NCBI RefSeq assembly: GCF_021130785.1
Contig: NW_025776795.1
Coordinates: 86,381 to 150,380, forward strand
Length of the DNA: 64,000 bases
Direction of reading: 5' to 3'
Origin: Homalodisca vitripennis
Lineage: Eukaryota; Arthropoda; Insecta; Hemiptera; Cicadellidae
In this document: positions 42,512-56,400 of the stretch, one piece after another
Numbering within the stretch: position 1 is the stretch's first letter
Layout of the letters: each line of letters starts with the position of its first letter
Translations under genes and position numbers: made by a program
Notes under the pieces: model-generated
Seen by the model: the letters and a program-made list of their open reading frames with translations, nothing else
Databases searched by the model: none
What the model was told of the DNA's origin: nothing

Positions 42512-45500
42512 TATGAATACAAAGCCGTAGTTTTGTATTAGATGTATAAACTTGACATTGATTGTACAAACCACCATTCTGTAAATACAACAGGGGACAC
42601 TAATGGAAAAAGGAGGCCACGTACGAGATACATCAGATATATTGTATGAATACAAAGCCATAGTTTTGTATAAGATGTATAAACCTGACATTGACTGTAC
42701 AAACCACCATTCTGTAAATACAACGGGGGACACTACTGGAAAAAGGAGGCCACGTACGAGATACATCAGGTATATGGTATGAATACAAAGCCATACTGTT
42801 GTATTAGATGTATAAATTTGACATTGACTGTAGAAACCACCATTCTGTAAATACAACAGGGGACACTACTGGAAAAAGGAGGCCACGTACGAGATACATC
42901 AGGTATATTGTATGAATACAAAGCCATAGTTTTGTATTAGACGTATAAACTTGACATTGACTGTACAAACCACCATTCTGTAAATACAACAGGGGACACT
43001 ACTGGAAAAAGGAGGCCACGTACGAGATACATCAGATATATTGTATGAATACAAAGCCATAGTTTTGTATTAGATGTATAAACTTGACATTGACTGTACA
43101 AACCACCATTCTGTAACTACAACAGGGGGCACTACTGGAAAAAGGAGGTTACGTACGTGATACGTCAGGTATATTGTATGAATACACAGCCATAGTTTTG
43201 TATTAGATGTATAACCTTGACATTGACTGTACAAACCACCATTCTGTAAATACAACAGAGGGACACTACTGGAAAAAGGAGGCTACGTACGAGATACATC
43301 AGACATATTGTACGAATACAAAGCCATAGTTTTGAATTAGATGTATAAACTTGACATTGACTGTACAAAACACCATTCTGTAAATACAAGGTAGGACACT
43401 ACTTGAAAAAGGAGGCCACGTACGAGATACATCAGGTATATTGTATGAATACAAAGCCATAGTTTTGTATTAGATGTATAAACTTGACATTGACTGTACA
43501 AACCACCTTTCTGTAAATACAACGGGGGACACTACTGGAAAAAGGAGGCCACGTACGAGATACATCAGGTATATTGTATGAATACAAAGCCATAGTTTTG
43601 TATTAGATGTATAAACTTGACATTGACTGTACAAACCACCTTTCTGTAAATACAACGGGGGACACTACTGGAAAAAGGAGGCCACGTACGAGATACATCA
43701 GGTATATTGTTTGAATACAAAGCCATAGTTTTCTAATAGATGTATAAACTTGACATTGACTGTACAGACCACCATTCTGTAAATACAACGGGGGACACTA
43801 CTAGAAAAAGGAGGCCACGTACGAGATACATCAGACATATTGTATGAATACAAAGCCATAGTTTTGTATTAGATGTATAAACTTGACATTGACTGTACAA
43901 ACCACCATTGTGTAAATACAACAGGGGACACTACTGGAAAAAGGAGGCCATGTACGAGATACATCAGGTATATTGTATGAATACAAAGCCATAGTTTTGT
44001 ATTAGATGTATAAACTTGACATTAACTGTACAATCCACCATTCTGTAAATACAACGGGGGACACTACTGGAAAAAGGAGGCCTCGTACGAGATACATCAG
44101 GTATATTGTATGAATACAAAGCCATAGTTTTGTATTAGATGTATAAACTTGACATTGACTGTACAAACCACCATTCTGTAACTCCAACGGGGGACACTAC
44201 TGGAAAAAGGAGGCCACGTACGTGATACATCAGACATATTGTATGAATACAAAGCCATAGTTTTGTATTAGATGTATAAACTTGACGTTGTCTGTACAAA
44301 CCACCATTCTGTAAATACAACATGGGACACTACTGGAAAAAGGAGGCCACGTCCGTGATACATCAGGTATATTGTATGAATACAAAGCCATAGTTTTGTA
44401 TTAGATGTATAAACTTGACATTGACTGTACAAACCACCATTCTGTAAATACAACGGGGGACACTACTGGAAAAAGGAGGCCACGTACGAGATACATCGTA
44501 TATTGTATGAATGCAAAGCCATAGTTTTGTATCAGATGTATAAACTAGAAATTGACTGTACAAACCACCATTCTGTAAATGCAACAGGGGACACTACTGG
44601 AAAAAGGAGGCCACGTCCGAGATACATCAGGTATATTGTATGAATACAAAGCCATAGTTTTGTATTAGATGTATAAACTTGACATTGACTGTACAAACCA
44701 CCATTCTGTAAATACAACGGAGGACACTACTGGAAAAAGGAGGCCACGTACGAGATACATCGTATATTGTATGATACAAAGCCATAGTTTTGTATTAGAT
44801 GTATAAACTTGACATTGACTGTACAAACCACCATTCGGTTAATACAACGGGGGAAACTACTAGAAAAAGGAGGCCACGTACGTGATACATCAGACATATT
44901 GTATGAATACAAAGCCATAGTTTTGTATTAGATGTATAAACTTGACATTGACTGTACAAACCACCATTCTGTAAATACAACGGGGGACACTACTAGAAAA
45001 AGGAGGCCACGTACGTGATACATCAGACATATTGTATAAATACAAAGCCATAGTTTTGTATTAGATGTATAAACTTGACATTAACTGTACAATCCACCAT
45101 TCTGTAAATACAACGGGGGACACTACTGGAAAAAGGAGGCCTCGTACGAGATACATCAGGTATATTGTATGAATACAAAGCCATAGTTTTGTATTAGATG
45201 TATAAACTTGACATTGACTGTACAAACCACCATTCTGTAACTACGACGGGGGACACTACTGGAAAAAGGAGGCCACGTACGAGATACATCGTATATTGTA
45301 TGAATACAAAGCCATAGTTTTGTATCAGATGTATAAACTAGAAATTGACTGTACAAACCACCATTCTGTAAATACAACAGGGGACACTACTGGAAAAAGG
45401 AGGCCACGTCCGAGATACATCAGGTATATTGTATGAATACAAAGCCATAGTTTTTATATTAGATGTATAAATTTGACACTGACTGTACAAACCCCCATTC

Positions 45501-46766
45501 TGTAAATACAACAGGGAACACTACTGGAAAAAGGAGGCCACGTACGAGATACATCAGGTATATTGTATGAATACAAAGCCATAGTTTTGTATTAGATGTA
45601 TAAACTTGACATTGACTGTACAAACCACCATTCGGTAAATACAACGGGGGACACTACTAGAAAAAGGAGGCCACGTACGTGATACATCAGACATATTGTA
45701 TGAATACAAAGCCATAGTTTTGTATTAGATGTATAAACTTGACATTGACTGTACAAACCACCATTCTGTAAATACAACGGGGGACACTACTAGAAAAAGG
45801 AGGCCACGTACGTGATACATCAGACATATTGTATAAATACAAAGCCATAGTTTTGTATTAGATGTATAAACTTGACATTAACTGTACAATCCACCATTCT
45901 GTAAATACAACGGGGGACACTACTGGAAAAAGGAGGCCTCGTACGAGATACATCAGGTATATTGTATGAATACAAAGCCATAGTTTTTGTATTAGATGTA
46001 TAAACTTGACATTGACTGTACAAACCACCATTCTGTAACTACGACGGGGGACACTACTGGAAAAAGGAGGCCACGTACGAGATACATCGTATATTGTATG
46101 AATACAAAGCCATAGTTTTGTATCAGATGTATAAACTAGAAATTGACTGTACAAACCACCATTCTGTAAATACAACAGGGGACACTACTGGAAAAAGGAG
46201 GCCACGTCCGAGATACATCAGGTATATTGTATGAATACAAAGCCATAGTTTTGTATTAGATGTATAAACTTGACATTGACTGTACAAACCACCATTCTGT
46301 AAATACAACGGGGGACACTACTGGAAAAAGGAGGCCACGTCCGAGATACATCAGGTATATTGTATGAATACAAAGCCATAGTTTTGAATTAGATGTATAA
46401 ACTTGACATTGACTGTACAAACCACCATTCTGTAAATACAACGGGGGACACTACTGGAAAAAGGAGGCCACGTACGAGATACATCAGGTATATTGTATGA
46501 ATACAAAGCCATAGTTTTGTATTAGATATATAAATTTGACATTGACTGTACAAACCACCATTCTGTAAATGCAACAGGGGACACTACTGGAAAAAGGAGG
46601 CCAGGTACGAGATACATCAGACATATTGTATGAATACAAAGCCATAGTTTTGTATTAGATGTATAAACTTGACATTGACTGTACAAACCACCATTCGGTT
46701 AATACAACAGGGGACACTACTGGAAAAGAGGATGCCACGTTCGAGATACATCAGGTATATTGTGAA
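42512..46766. repeat. Satellite array, about 32 copies of a 133-bp unit
   Basis: A unit of 133 bp (GAATACAAAGCCATAG... to ...AGGTATATTGTAT) repeats with few changes across 4.25 kb; a few units are 4 bp shorter (CATCGTATATT in place of CATCAGGTATATT). Higher-order structure is visible: a six-unit block of about 797 bp from about 44880 is repeated nearly base for base from about 45680, marked by shared rare variants (GTATAAATACAAAG, CCTCGTACGAG, AACTAGAAATTGAC). The many 61-aa minus-strand frames (MYLQNGGLYSQC...) arise because the unit lacks stops over 1.4 units; 133 is not a multiple of three, so they are not genes. Confidence 0.97.
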
Positions 46767-47596
46767 TGGAGATATATTATAAAAAGCTCAAGCTGTTTGT
46801 TTCAAGAAACTCGGAATTCGTTTCATTGTTTAAATTTTATAAACGGATACCTAATATTACGAGTAGCCGAATAATTTCTCGTAATACAGTAGGTTAATAT
46901 ATATAATCTAAAATAATGCTAATCAAAACACATAAATGTTATACGCATGCGACTATTTGTTTAAACTAATTATAATTAAGCTATATAATAAAAATATATT
47001 ACACAAAAATTTAGTATGGATGATAAAAATCTTTCACTAAGCGAACAGGACAATTATTTAAATGAAAGAAATACAATTATTTGTTAATAAATTTTGTTCG
47101 TTATCAACCATGTATTATCACTGTCTTGAAAGCTAAATTTTTGAAATACATTTTCCCCATTTCCAAATAGAATATTTTTCTAAACAAATTTCTTCATATG
47201 GGTAATATATTTACTTTTCAGCGCATTATGGATTATTATAAAGTTTGGAAACATCAAAATATTTCAAAGCTATAAAGTTTGATATTACGAAATATTTCAT
47301 GTTTACCAATCTCTAGACGAACTAGCATATGGTACTGGATATATCTCAATTTTATGACGTAATAGGTACCTAAATATTTAAATTTCATGTTCATCAATAT
47401 GTAATATAGAAATTAAACAATAATTACTATCTAAACCACTAACTTATATTTTTTATTGTTTATTTATTACTTATTCAGAGGAATTCTTTTGAAACTATGA
47501 AGTTTTTACGCTTCCTAAAGATCGTCGTTGGAGCAAACGGCCTTTTTTGAATGGAATGGCAGCTTAATAATAAGAAAGATGGGGATGGGAAAGATG

Positions 47597-47652
47597 GGTT
47601 CTTCACTTTATCGTACATTACATGCCTGTAATGTACGATAGAGTGAAGAACC
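47597..47652. repeat. Near-perfect 26-bp inverted repeat with a 4-nt loop
   Basis: Arms 47597-47622 and 47627-47652 are reverse complements except for one T/C difference, which would be a G-U pair in plus-strand RNA; the loop is TGCC. The size is close to that of a microRNA precursor but the stem is more perfect than most. It could also be a fold-back transposon remnant. Confidence 0.85.
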
Positions 47653-48254
47653 ATTACTAAATACCATGTCTTAAAGTTCATTTTCGTATATACGACGGTT
47701 TACTTTATGTGACAAACTATTTTTAGAGTGATATTTGAGTACTCTACAGAAACCCTTAAAGAAATCTCAAATATGAATCATTTTCCATTTCACTCAAGAT
47801 AACAATTGACTTGCAAAGGAACACTCATAAAGCCAATTACCACAGACTCAAGAACGCAAGTGCCACTTCTTCAGTTTGGGATTCGAATTACCTCATTCTC
47901 CATTAATTCTGGAATACACTATTCTAATTGACACTAAAGAGCTTTTCATCTTTGGTTAAGTACCTCTTGATTCTGAGGTGACAGAATATTTCAGTAAAAG
48001 TAATACATCGGTTTATCTTACTTTGAGTGCTGCTTCTATCTCAACCTTTCATGTTGCCTGCGCTACTGTATCATATTAGAATGTTATCCAGAGAACTTGT
48101 TATTATTTTCTATTATGTAAGTATATTTATAAAATATTATTATACACTATATTTTAAAGTTATTATTATTCATTATTTTACAATGAAAAACTTGTATGTT
48201 AGCCAATATACACTACGTTACGTTTTAGTGGCTGATTATTAACGAAGAATATAA

Positions 48255-48345
48255 CTCGTTGGTCTGGAAATTTTCAATGTGTGTCTGTCTTTCCGCACGA
48301 TATCTCGAAAACTAACTAACTTATAGATTTGAAATTGTGTACGAA
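48255..48345. repeat. Dispersed repeat piece (related to about 54280-54345)
   Basis: Shares ATCTCGAAAACTA and TCAATGTGTGT-type blocks with the second site, but in a different order and diverged. Probably an old element; boundaries are not clear. Confidence 0.35.
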
Positions 48346-49253
48346 ACTTAATTTTTTACAAAAAAAAACATTGACTTACATTAAAGTGTATGTCACGCCA
48401 TGGAATTCACTTCAGCGTTAACAAATATTTTCACATGGGTAATTTATGATGTTAACAGAATTTAAGAAACTAACTGAATAAATACATTTGTAAACAAACT
48501 CAGTATACTCATGACAGACTTTAAAATGTTATTTTTATTCATTGAACAAATAAAAAAGTTTATTAATATATGTAGATTAATTATATCTACACAACCTAGA
48601 CAATTTTAAGTTGGCTTGGAGTGTACATTTCAATTGTTTAAACACTGATATAAAATACATTGTTCAGAAAAAAAAAGTTAATCATTCATGTGACAAGATA
48701 TCTCGAGAATTATTTTCTCGCCACTTCATTTGTAAATAGACAAGAATTGATTTTGCAAAACTTGAATTTTTTCTGAGTGTCTTTGAGGCCTATCACCCGT
48801 AATGCTGATACAAGATGTATTTCGTTTGCTGAGAATGTTAAAACTTCGCAGAGTTCCATGTTTTACTATAAAGAGATGGAAAATGTCCTATATCTGCTCA
48901 CATATTCATATTTAAAAATAATTTTTAACAATAAATGGCATTATTATTAACATAATATAATGCTTTGAACTGACATGCCAATAACAATTAGAATGGTATC
49001 GGCTATGAAACTTAGACTCAGGTCATAATCAGGCCCAGCTATCGGCATAATTTCAATAGTCTAAGTTATTTGTTACTACACTGTGCTACACAGACTTTTG
49101 GCCTATTTACTAGGCTCAGATATCTCCTAGTATAATATTGATTAGAAGCACAAGTAACTAGTTTTATTACGTTTAAATTGCCATAGAATAACCTAGTACT
49201 AAAGTAGGTATTTATATTTATGTATGTGTATTTCCTTTAGATTTAAAATGAAT

Positions 49254-50440
49254 CAAAGTTGACCCAATCTTTAAGAAAGTTGGTAAGTGTTCTTTTAAAG
49301 AGTATAGACCTATTTTAATACTTCGTACGCTAAGAAAAATATTTTAGTGATTCATTAACAATGGACTCACTGAATTTGTACCAGAAAACCTTTCACTATC
49401 ACCTACCCAATTCGGTTTTCTTAAAACAGTTCAACCACTCATGCAATCTATGAATTACTAAGGACTGCACTCTTATCTCTTGATGCAGGAAGAATCACTG
49501 CTGGCACGTATTATTATCCATCTCGGGCTTTTTATACCGACAATCATTAGCGTCTTTTGGTGGAGATGAAGCTTAACAATTGCAGAGGATTTTCTCTTGA
49601 ATGGTTTCGTTATTATCTTGCAGGTCGTTCTCAATGTGTTAAAATTTCCAATAAAATAGGCAAGGGTAAATATAGCTGTTTGCCTCTAACTGTAGGTGTT
49701 CCCCAAGGTTCTAAACTTGGCTCTCTTTTATTTATTGTGTATGTAAGAGACTGGAACAAATATATCAAGAGTACCTTATTTCAATCCGCTGACAATACTA
49801 GTGACATTATCCAAGCGCAAACACCCAGCATTGTTGCAAACGGTTTGTCTTAACTTTAAAAAGTTCAGCTCATGGTTTTCTTCAAATTACTTTTTTTAAA
49901 CATTGATAACCCCACATTCAACATTTAAGATCCAAAAGCAACATTTGACGCTATCTTATTTAATATGAATCTTGACTCTAAATGTCATTAGTGAAAACAT
50001 GTCAATCATGTACGTCATGCAGTAAGTGCCTATATAACTACAAATAACTATAAAACTACAAAAAATATGTTAAAGTGATGTGCGACCTGGGTAGGCGTGA
50101 CAGTTTTCAAGTATTATTTACTGATGAAAATCTTTAAAATTTGACTTCCCTGTTTATTTTTTTCTCTCACGATATTAAAATTCAAAAACCTACCGTATTT
50201 CCCTAAATATAATTACCTGTATTCCACTAAAAACAAAGATACACTCATCATTCCGCATCACAATAGCAACATTTTCAAAAGGCCTGTGTCTTATGTTCGT
50301 CCCTAAATATTCATTGCTCTGCCTCACAGTTTGAAACATTCTCAACTAAGGCATATATTAAAACAAACTTAAAGCAGTTCTTGATAAAACACGTGTTTTC
50401 TTTGTGGAAGAGCCGATGAACGGTATTTCTTATTCTAAGC
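49254..50440 (+). pseudogene. LINE reverse transcriptase remnant
   Basis: Successive reading frames give reverse transcriptase motifs in order: PIFKKVGKCSFKEYRPI, SPTQFGFLK, a 98-aa open piece at 49557-49853 with VGVPQGSKLGSLLFIVYV, then FQSADNT at the place of the catalytic YADDT. Next come KKFSSWFSSN and, near 50300-50400, IALPHSLKH and LKQ-type C-terminal blocks. The catalytic box reads SADN, and there are many stops and frame changes, so it is inactive. The endonuclease and ORF1 are missing, consistent with 5' truncation at about 49254. Confidence 0.78.
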
Positions 50441-53400
50441 TATTAGTAATGTATGATTGTGACGTTAACGTTTAGTTTTAATGACATCGATTTCATTCTG
50501 GCTCTTAATTTTCAGATAAGTAGATACATATAATACTACTTTACCATACAGAGTGAGTTTTATGTCCTGGCACACCTGGATATAATTTAAACGGCCCGAG
50601 ATATCTATGTCAAACCTTGACCCTACCTATTATAACATATTTTTTTAATTTTTCAAGTTGTTGAAAATTCCCCCCCCCCTTTTCTAAAGGGGGGTAAAGG
50701 TGGGCAACTAAATATTTTCAAATAGAAACCCCTATCATGTGACCCCTCATTTTAAAGGGAATAAAAAAAGAAATCCAATAATGCAAACTAGAGGTCTCTA
50801 CATTTATTTTAACAGATTTTATGACAAATTTACAATTGAGTATTTTATGAAAAATATATATTCATGATTTCATAATATTTATTTTGGTTAGAAGGAAACA
50901 GAAAGTAATTTATCACCTACTACTTACTTTTATTCCTTGTTTGTTTTACAACTATTAGTTGTGGTTAACTTAGATGGGATTTACACTTTTGTCTAACATT
51001 TAGTGCCCAGTGCTGAAATTTATTGTATAATGTAACAACATACTATGACAACGCTTACGAGGAGTTATGAAACATGAAATACACCAAGACTCGAACACCA
51101 ATTCAATAGTGGTCTGCTATAAAACACTAGGTAAAATCAATTATAATTTGTATTGGTGATTAATAAAAAAATTCTTATCTTTAATTTGATATAATGTTTA
51201 TGCTAAAATGCATTCGTGAAGTATTTGAATGTTTTTTCAAAAATTATAACATCATGCAAAAAATATAACATTAGCCCTGGGCCAATATGGAAAATTTTGA
51301 ATATTACACACTACAATTTGCAATGTTTTAACCATGAGCATTGAGGCTTTCGCAGTTAAGAGATATGATTGAACAGAGGACGTGTTTTCGTGTTTATTTT
51401 TAGATTATTGTTTATTTGTACACATATTCGTAATTTGTTTACAAACAGTATATATTATTTTTGTGCATGTTTACTCTTAAGTTTGTGGCAATGGCAAATC
51501 AAAGAGGGGTTTTAAAAAGAGGAAAGTTGTTGGTAAAACGAAACATTATAGTTTTTCCTTCCAAACTCAGTTATTCCAGCTAAGATACTGTCTTCACCAT
51601 TGCGTATTAATTTTGTGAGCTTCTTCGTCGTCGACATTTTTTCATACGAATATTGCTCCAGATTTCCGGTTTCAGATCAGTAACTGCATCAGATTTCATC
51701 CCCTGCATTAAGAAGAAGTTAAACCCAAGCTAAACTTAACATTCATATAAAAACAACTATTTCCGCCATGGCTACGTTGTGTGTAAAAAAAAAAAACTCG
51801 TTTGATTTACCGTGGTTAAATATCGTGTCAGTAAAATCCTAGAGCGCTCAATTTTACACCAACTGAGATAATGAGAATGCCAATTCACCTGAACTATTCT
51901 ATATGTTTAAATCTCGGATTCTCGAGTCTCGGACGTCGAAACATTGTAATTCGTTCGTTTTGACCTTCTTCATGGTCAAAAAAATTGCTCTATATTCCAA
52001 CAGTCAAGTCTCTACAGCATCACATTCCAGACGCTGTATTAGGAGGAAGATGTACGGGAGGTTAATTCATACGTAATAAAAGTTTAATATAATGTTACAC
52101 AATAATATAAGAATTATCTTTACATGTATAGTAAGAAAACATATAAAATTTTTTACTCATTGGTATCTCTTTCTCAAAATACGGTAAAAATTCAGTAAAA
52201 GCATGTTTATTCTGGTACCTTGTACTTTAATTTTTTATAACACTCACAAAGAATAAAAATAATAAGAAACTCTACTTTTTCTTTTTCGCACTAATATTGT
52301 CTTGCAATTTTTGAACTGCAGTAAACCAAACAACAGATTAAACTTAGATATAATTGATATAAGTTAATTTAATATTTTAAATTATATAATATCTTACTGG
52401 TATAACCTTTCCTAAACGAGAAGCAAAGCCAATTGTCGAAAAACCTTTTGTCACTAAATATTTTTCAACATGTATAAAACATAATTTTAGACTTTTTATC
52501 TATACTGTAGAGCATAGAAATATTTTATATAAAACATGCTTCTAATAATTTGTAAGTCAAACATATAAAAGATATATAAAATTCTTTACATAAAAAAAAT
52601 TGAAGTTTACTATTTGAGTGTACCCATTGAGTTAGTATTCATACCAACAGTGCTGAAGTTATGTTGTTTGATAATTGAAAAATATTTATAGTTTGCTTAA
52701 ATTTATTATAGTTGCCTTTATTTCATATTTATGTCCTGTTGGTATACCCATTCTACTACAATCGTAATATATTTGTAAAACGCCAATATAAAAAAAAAAC
52801 ATTTTTGCATTGCTACAAAAGTGTTTTACATGACTGAAAGGAGGTTAGATCATTTAAAGGAAACTTTTGCTATAAACTTGTATAAAATAAAGTGGATCCT
52901 GTTCCACCAAAGTAATTTTTGAAAAAAAACCCATACAAAATTAATGTATCTATTCCATGTTTAATGCATGGTTAAGAATCAAACTAAAGTCAAATTAATC
53001 CTTAACTGAACCATAAGAAAAGTTTCTATGCCAGTTATTTTACAGAACTTATAAGTATTTGAGAGGATATGAAATTAATATTATCAATAATAACTATTTA
53101 CCCCCTAGAGGCTATGTTGTAGGTTTTACCAGTTAAAAACCCAGAAACCTATTTTAATATTCATAACATTTATTGTGATAGTCGTTAATACCGTACTTAT
53201 TCAAAATAGGCAATAGTATTACATTATTGCCTTGATATTCACTATACTCTAGATAAACTAACGTACAGTTTACAAAATTCTTAATACATATAGCTCTGCC
53301 AAACTAACATCTGAGAACAGCCAACAATATAGGAATACAAAACTCTTACTCATAAGAATATTTATTCACCATCACTTGGAAGTATAACCAATAATATCGA

Positions 53401-56400
53401 AAACTGTTCATTGATATTTAAATCATACTACCCAAACTAATAAACTGTATAAAAAAATAGAATCAACATATCACTATACATATTTATCACGGTTAGGAAA
53501 ACATAACCGGTAATAAACTACCAAGACTTCAAGTTTCATAACAAATATGTTTACTTCTTTTATGATTAATCAATTTTTTTATGTTTTAATTTTCTTAGTT
53601 AGACGTATGTGTAAAGATGAGGAAGTGAACACTCATATAATATGCTTTGGTAGGTAGATGCCATTTGGGGATTGATTTAATTGAGACATTCCTGATTCAA
53701 ACTTTTATAAGCTTATATTACCAAAAAGAAGATTTTGGTTATTTACTCTCGGCTACAATTACGGGCGTCACTAACATTTTCCTTATTCAAACAAGTAGGC
53801 ACCTACCGCAGTAAAGTGACGAAATTCTCGACCAATTAAACGGGTGTTAAAAATTCATTTAAAATTTAATTAGTGTTAATTATGATTTCAACAACCAGAC
53901 TAATCGCGAACCGTGTCCTTTGAAACGCCTGGCCAAGATATTCAGTTAAGTTCATAATATAAAAACAACTTTTATTTAAACAATACAAAAACATATTTTA
54001 AATAATATAATGTACATCTGCAAATATTTTAATAAAAAATCTAATCTTCATAGGATTAAAGTTTTCCAAGTTACGAATTTTAAAAGAGGAAGTTTAGTTG
54101 AAAAGTGTCAAAAATAAACTTTCTCCGTCTTATGTACATAAAAACTTATTTTTTACATTAAGTTTTTGTTTGTGAAAAATTTGTTTTATACGACTAATCT
54201 CATGACAAATATATTATACAACTATAAATCATATAAAAACTAAATGTTTACGGGGATTTCCACAACTATAGCTACTAATTATTTTGCGATTATCTCGAAA
54301 ACTAGGGTATGTATAGTCGTTATCAGGAAGTTATCAATGTGTGTGTTTAACAAAACGGCACTCCCGAGCTAGTAAATATAAGGAGGTTAACTGGTACATT
54401 GTATATATAAGATGCTGAAGGAAATTAGTTTTTTTAAGACTTTTCAAGTTCTAAGTAAGGTGTTAGCTTTTTAATTCGTGTGTAATTATAGGCATGTATT
54501 CGTCTTAAATTAATATTCATATCTAACCGATTAAATAGCTGGAACATAATTGGTATCTTATACTGTTATATAACATACTTTTCTTGATTAAAATTAGGTA
54601 GCTCGTTAATTACAGCAAGTGTTAAATATAATGGCACGTCTGATCTAGTAAATAGGTAGATTAGTGGTATTTTGCACTGTCGATGTAATATGTCATACTG
54701 TAGTTACATATATGTAAATACTTTATATGATAAAATGTGATAGCTCGTCAATTAAAGTAAGTAAATAAACTGACATGTCTGATCTATTAAATGTACAGTT
54801 TGGTGCTATTTTGCACTTATAATAGGAAAGATTCTAGAAACAATTGAAGGATGAAAAAGATTGAATTTTAAAAATATATTTGAATAATGTCGCTTCACTT
54901 TTTCTACATACAAAACATTATTTTGAATATGAATTCTGATTTCATTTACTTATTTAAATGTCCTTTAAAATCTAACGTTACAAATGAATGGAGATGTTTT
55001 ATTATTGTTTTTAAACAATGAACTTATGTCTAGTATAAATAAAACCACCTAATAGGACAGAAGAAGACAGAAAAGACGATTAACCACTCCTTAAAAAAAT
55101 AAATTCCTTAAAGAGTTTACTATGCTTAAAAATGTAGGACAAAAGAAATTTATATAAATTAGTGTTCGAAGTGCCAAGTAGGTAACACAGGAATAATTCA
55201 ATTCATATTTTATATAAAAAAATTTGTTTTATAAAATATAATATTGCTTCTTGGTATAGCTTAAAACATTTATTTTAGATGCCAAATATACAACCCGTCA
55301 TCGTTATATAACTTCATACACACATAGAGGATTATGATTATATAAATATAGTGGTAATAAATTTATAAATTTGTAAAAACCTTCAAATACGACAAAGCTT
55401 TGAAACACTTTACCGATTAGTTAAATGAAATAAGTAATAGCATTTAAAAAAATTTAACGAAGAAATTACTGTAAGACACTACTCACACAGTAGGTTATTG
55501 AAGGAAGAGTCACTTACAAATTGGAATGTTCAGTTTGAAATAGGTATATGATTGCGTAAGTTTATTTTTAAATTTAGGTTTGATTTTTTAATTATTAAAC
55601 GAAAAGTTTTGCGGGATATGGACGCTTATTCTATGTAAAGTTTTACGATTGATCCGTTTTTCATGATTGTTTTGAGATATTGAGTCAGAGTAATAAATTA
55701 ATTTATTTTGATCATTTGAAATTATACTAATAGAATAATTTTGTATCCACACAATCCAGTATGTATTTCAGATTCTCATAGAAAATGAATCTAGACTGAC
55801 GTATCTATAATACTAAAATATACGTTGTATATAATATAAATAATTAACATCGTACAAATAGTAAACTGAACAATAAAATTACTGTGTATGAATTATCAGT
55901 ACATCTTTGATTTTTAAACTGTTGATATAATAATTACTTTTTACGGATATGAACTGTTATTGAGGTTTCAAAATAATTTTTTGTTTAATAATATATCCTC
56001 TTCAAATTTGAATAATTCATTCCATATATGCTGTAATTAGATTTTATAACACTATTTTTATACTAAAACTTTTTGAAAAACACCCTTAAACTTAGATTAT
56101 TTATAGTTAAATTGTGAATTTTACCTGAAATACTTAAACCGAACATTCGAAATTCATATTATAATCATTTTGAAATGAAATTTTAAAAAGCCTCTATATT
56201 TATGCTTTCACGAATTATATATAGATCCTAAACAAGAAATTAAAAAGAAACTGTCATAACCTTATAGGAATTAGAATTATGGTACTGACTTGTTATTAGT
56301 ACAGTTTGGCTCTCACATATGAAAACTGTACTAGGGCATACAATTATAAATATTTTACAGCCTTAACGAAATGTTAGCTGCATACCGTATTTGTAGATAA

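Larger units (their letters stand above)
46767..49253. other. AT-rich spacer with a strong hairpin, no gene recognised
   Basis: Apart from the hairpin at 47597-47652 I see no functional element. The block at about 48260-48345 (TTTTCAATGTGTGTCTG, CGATATCTCGAAAACTA) has relatives near 54280-54345, so it is part of a dispersed repeat. Confidence 0.5.

Noticed and set aside
42425..46574. More than twenty minus-strand frames of 61-143 aa (MYLQNGGLYSQC-type) as a repeat protein gene family
   Set aside because: They are the same 133-bp satellite read in rotating frames. The unit is not a multiple of three, single-base indels alter the frame freely, and nothing shows codon-level constraint.
42512..46766. 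Regular array considered as a CRISPR-like repeat-spacer structure
   Set aside because: Units are repeated over their full length with no unique spacers, and the context is eukaryotic with no cas-like genes.
51540..51700. Short minus-strand frame starting MSTTKKLTKLIRN
   Set aside because: About 41 codons with no domain and no support from neighbours; likely chance.
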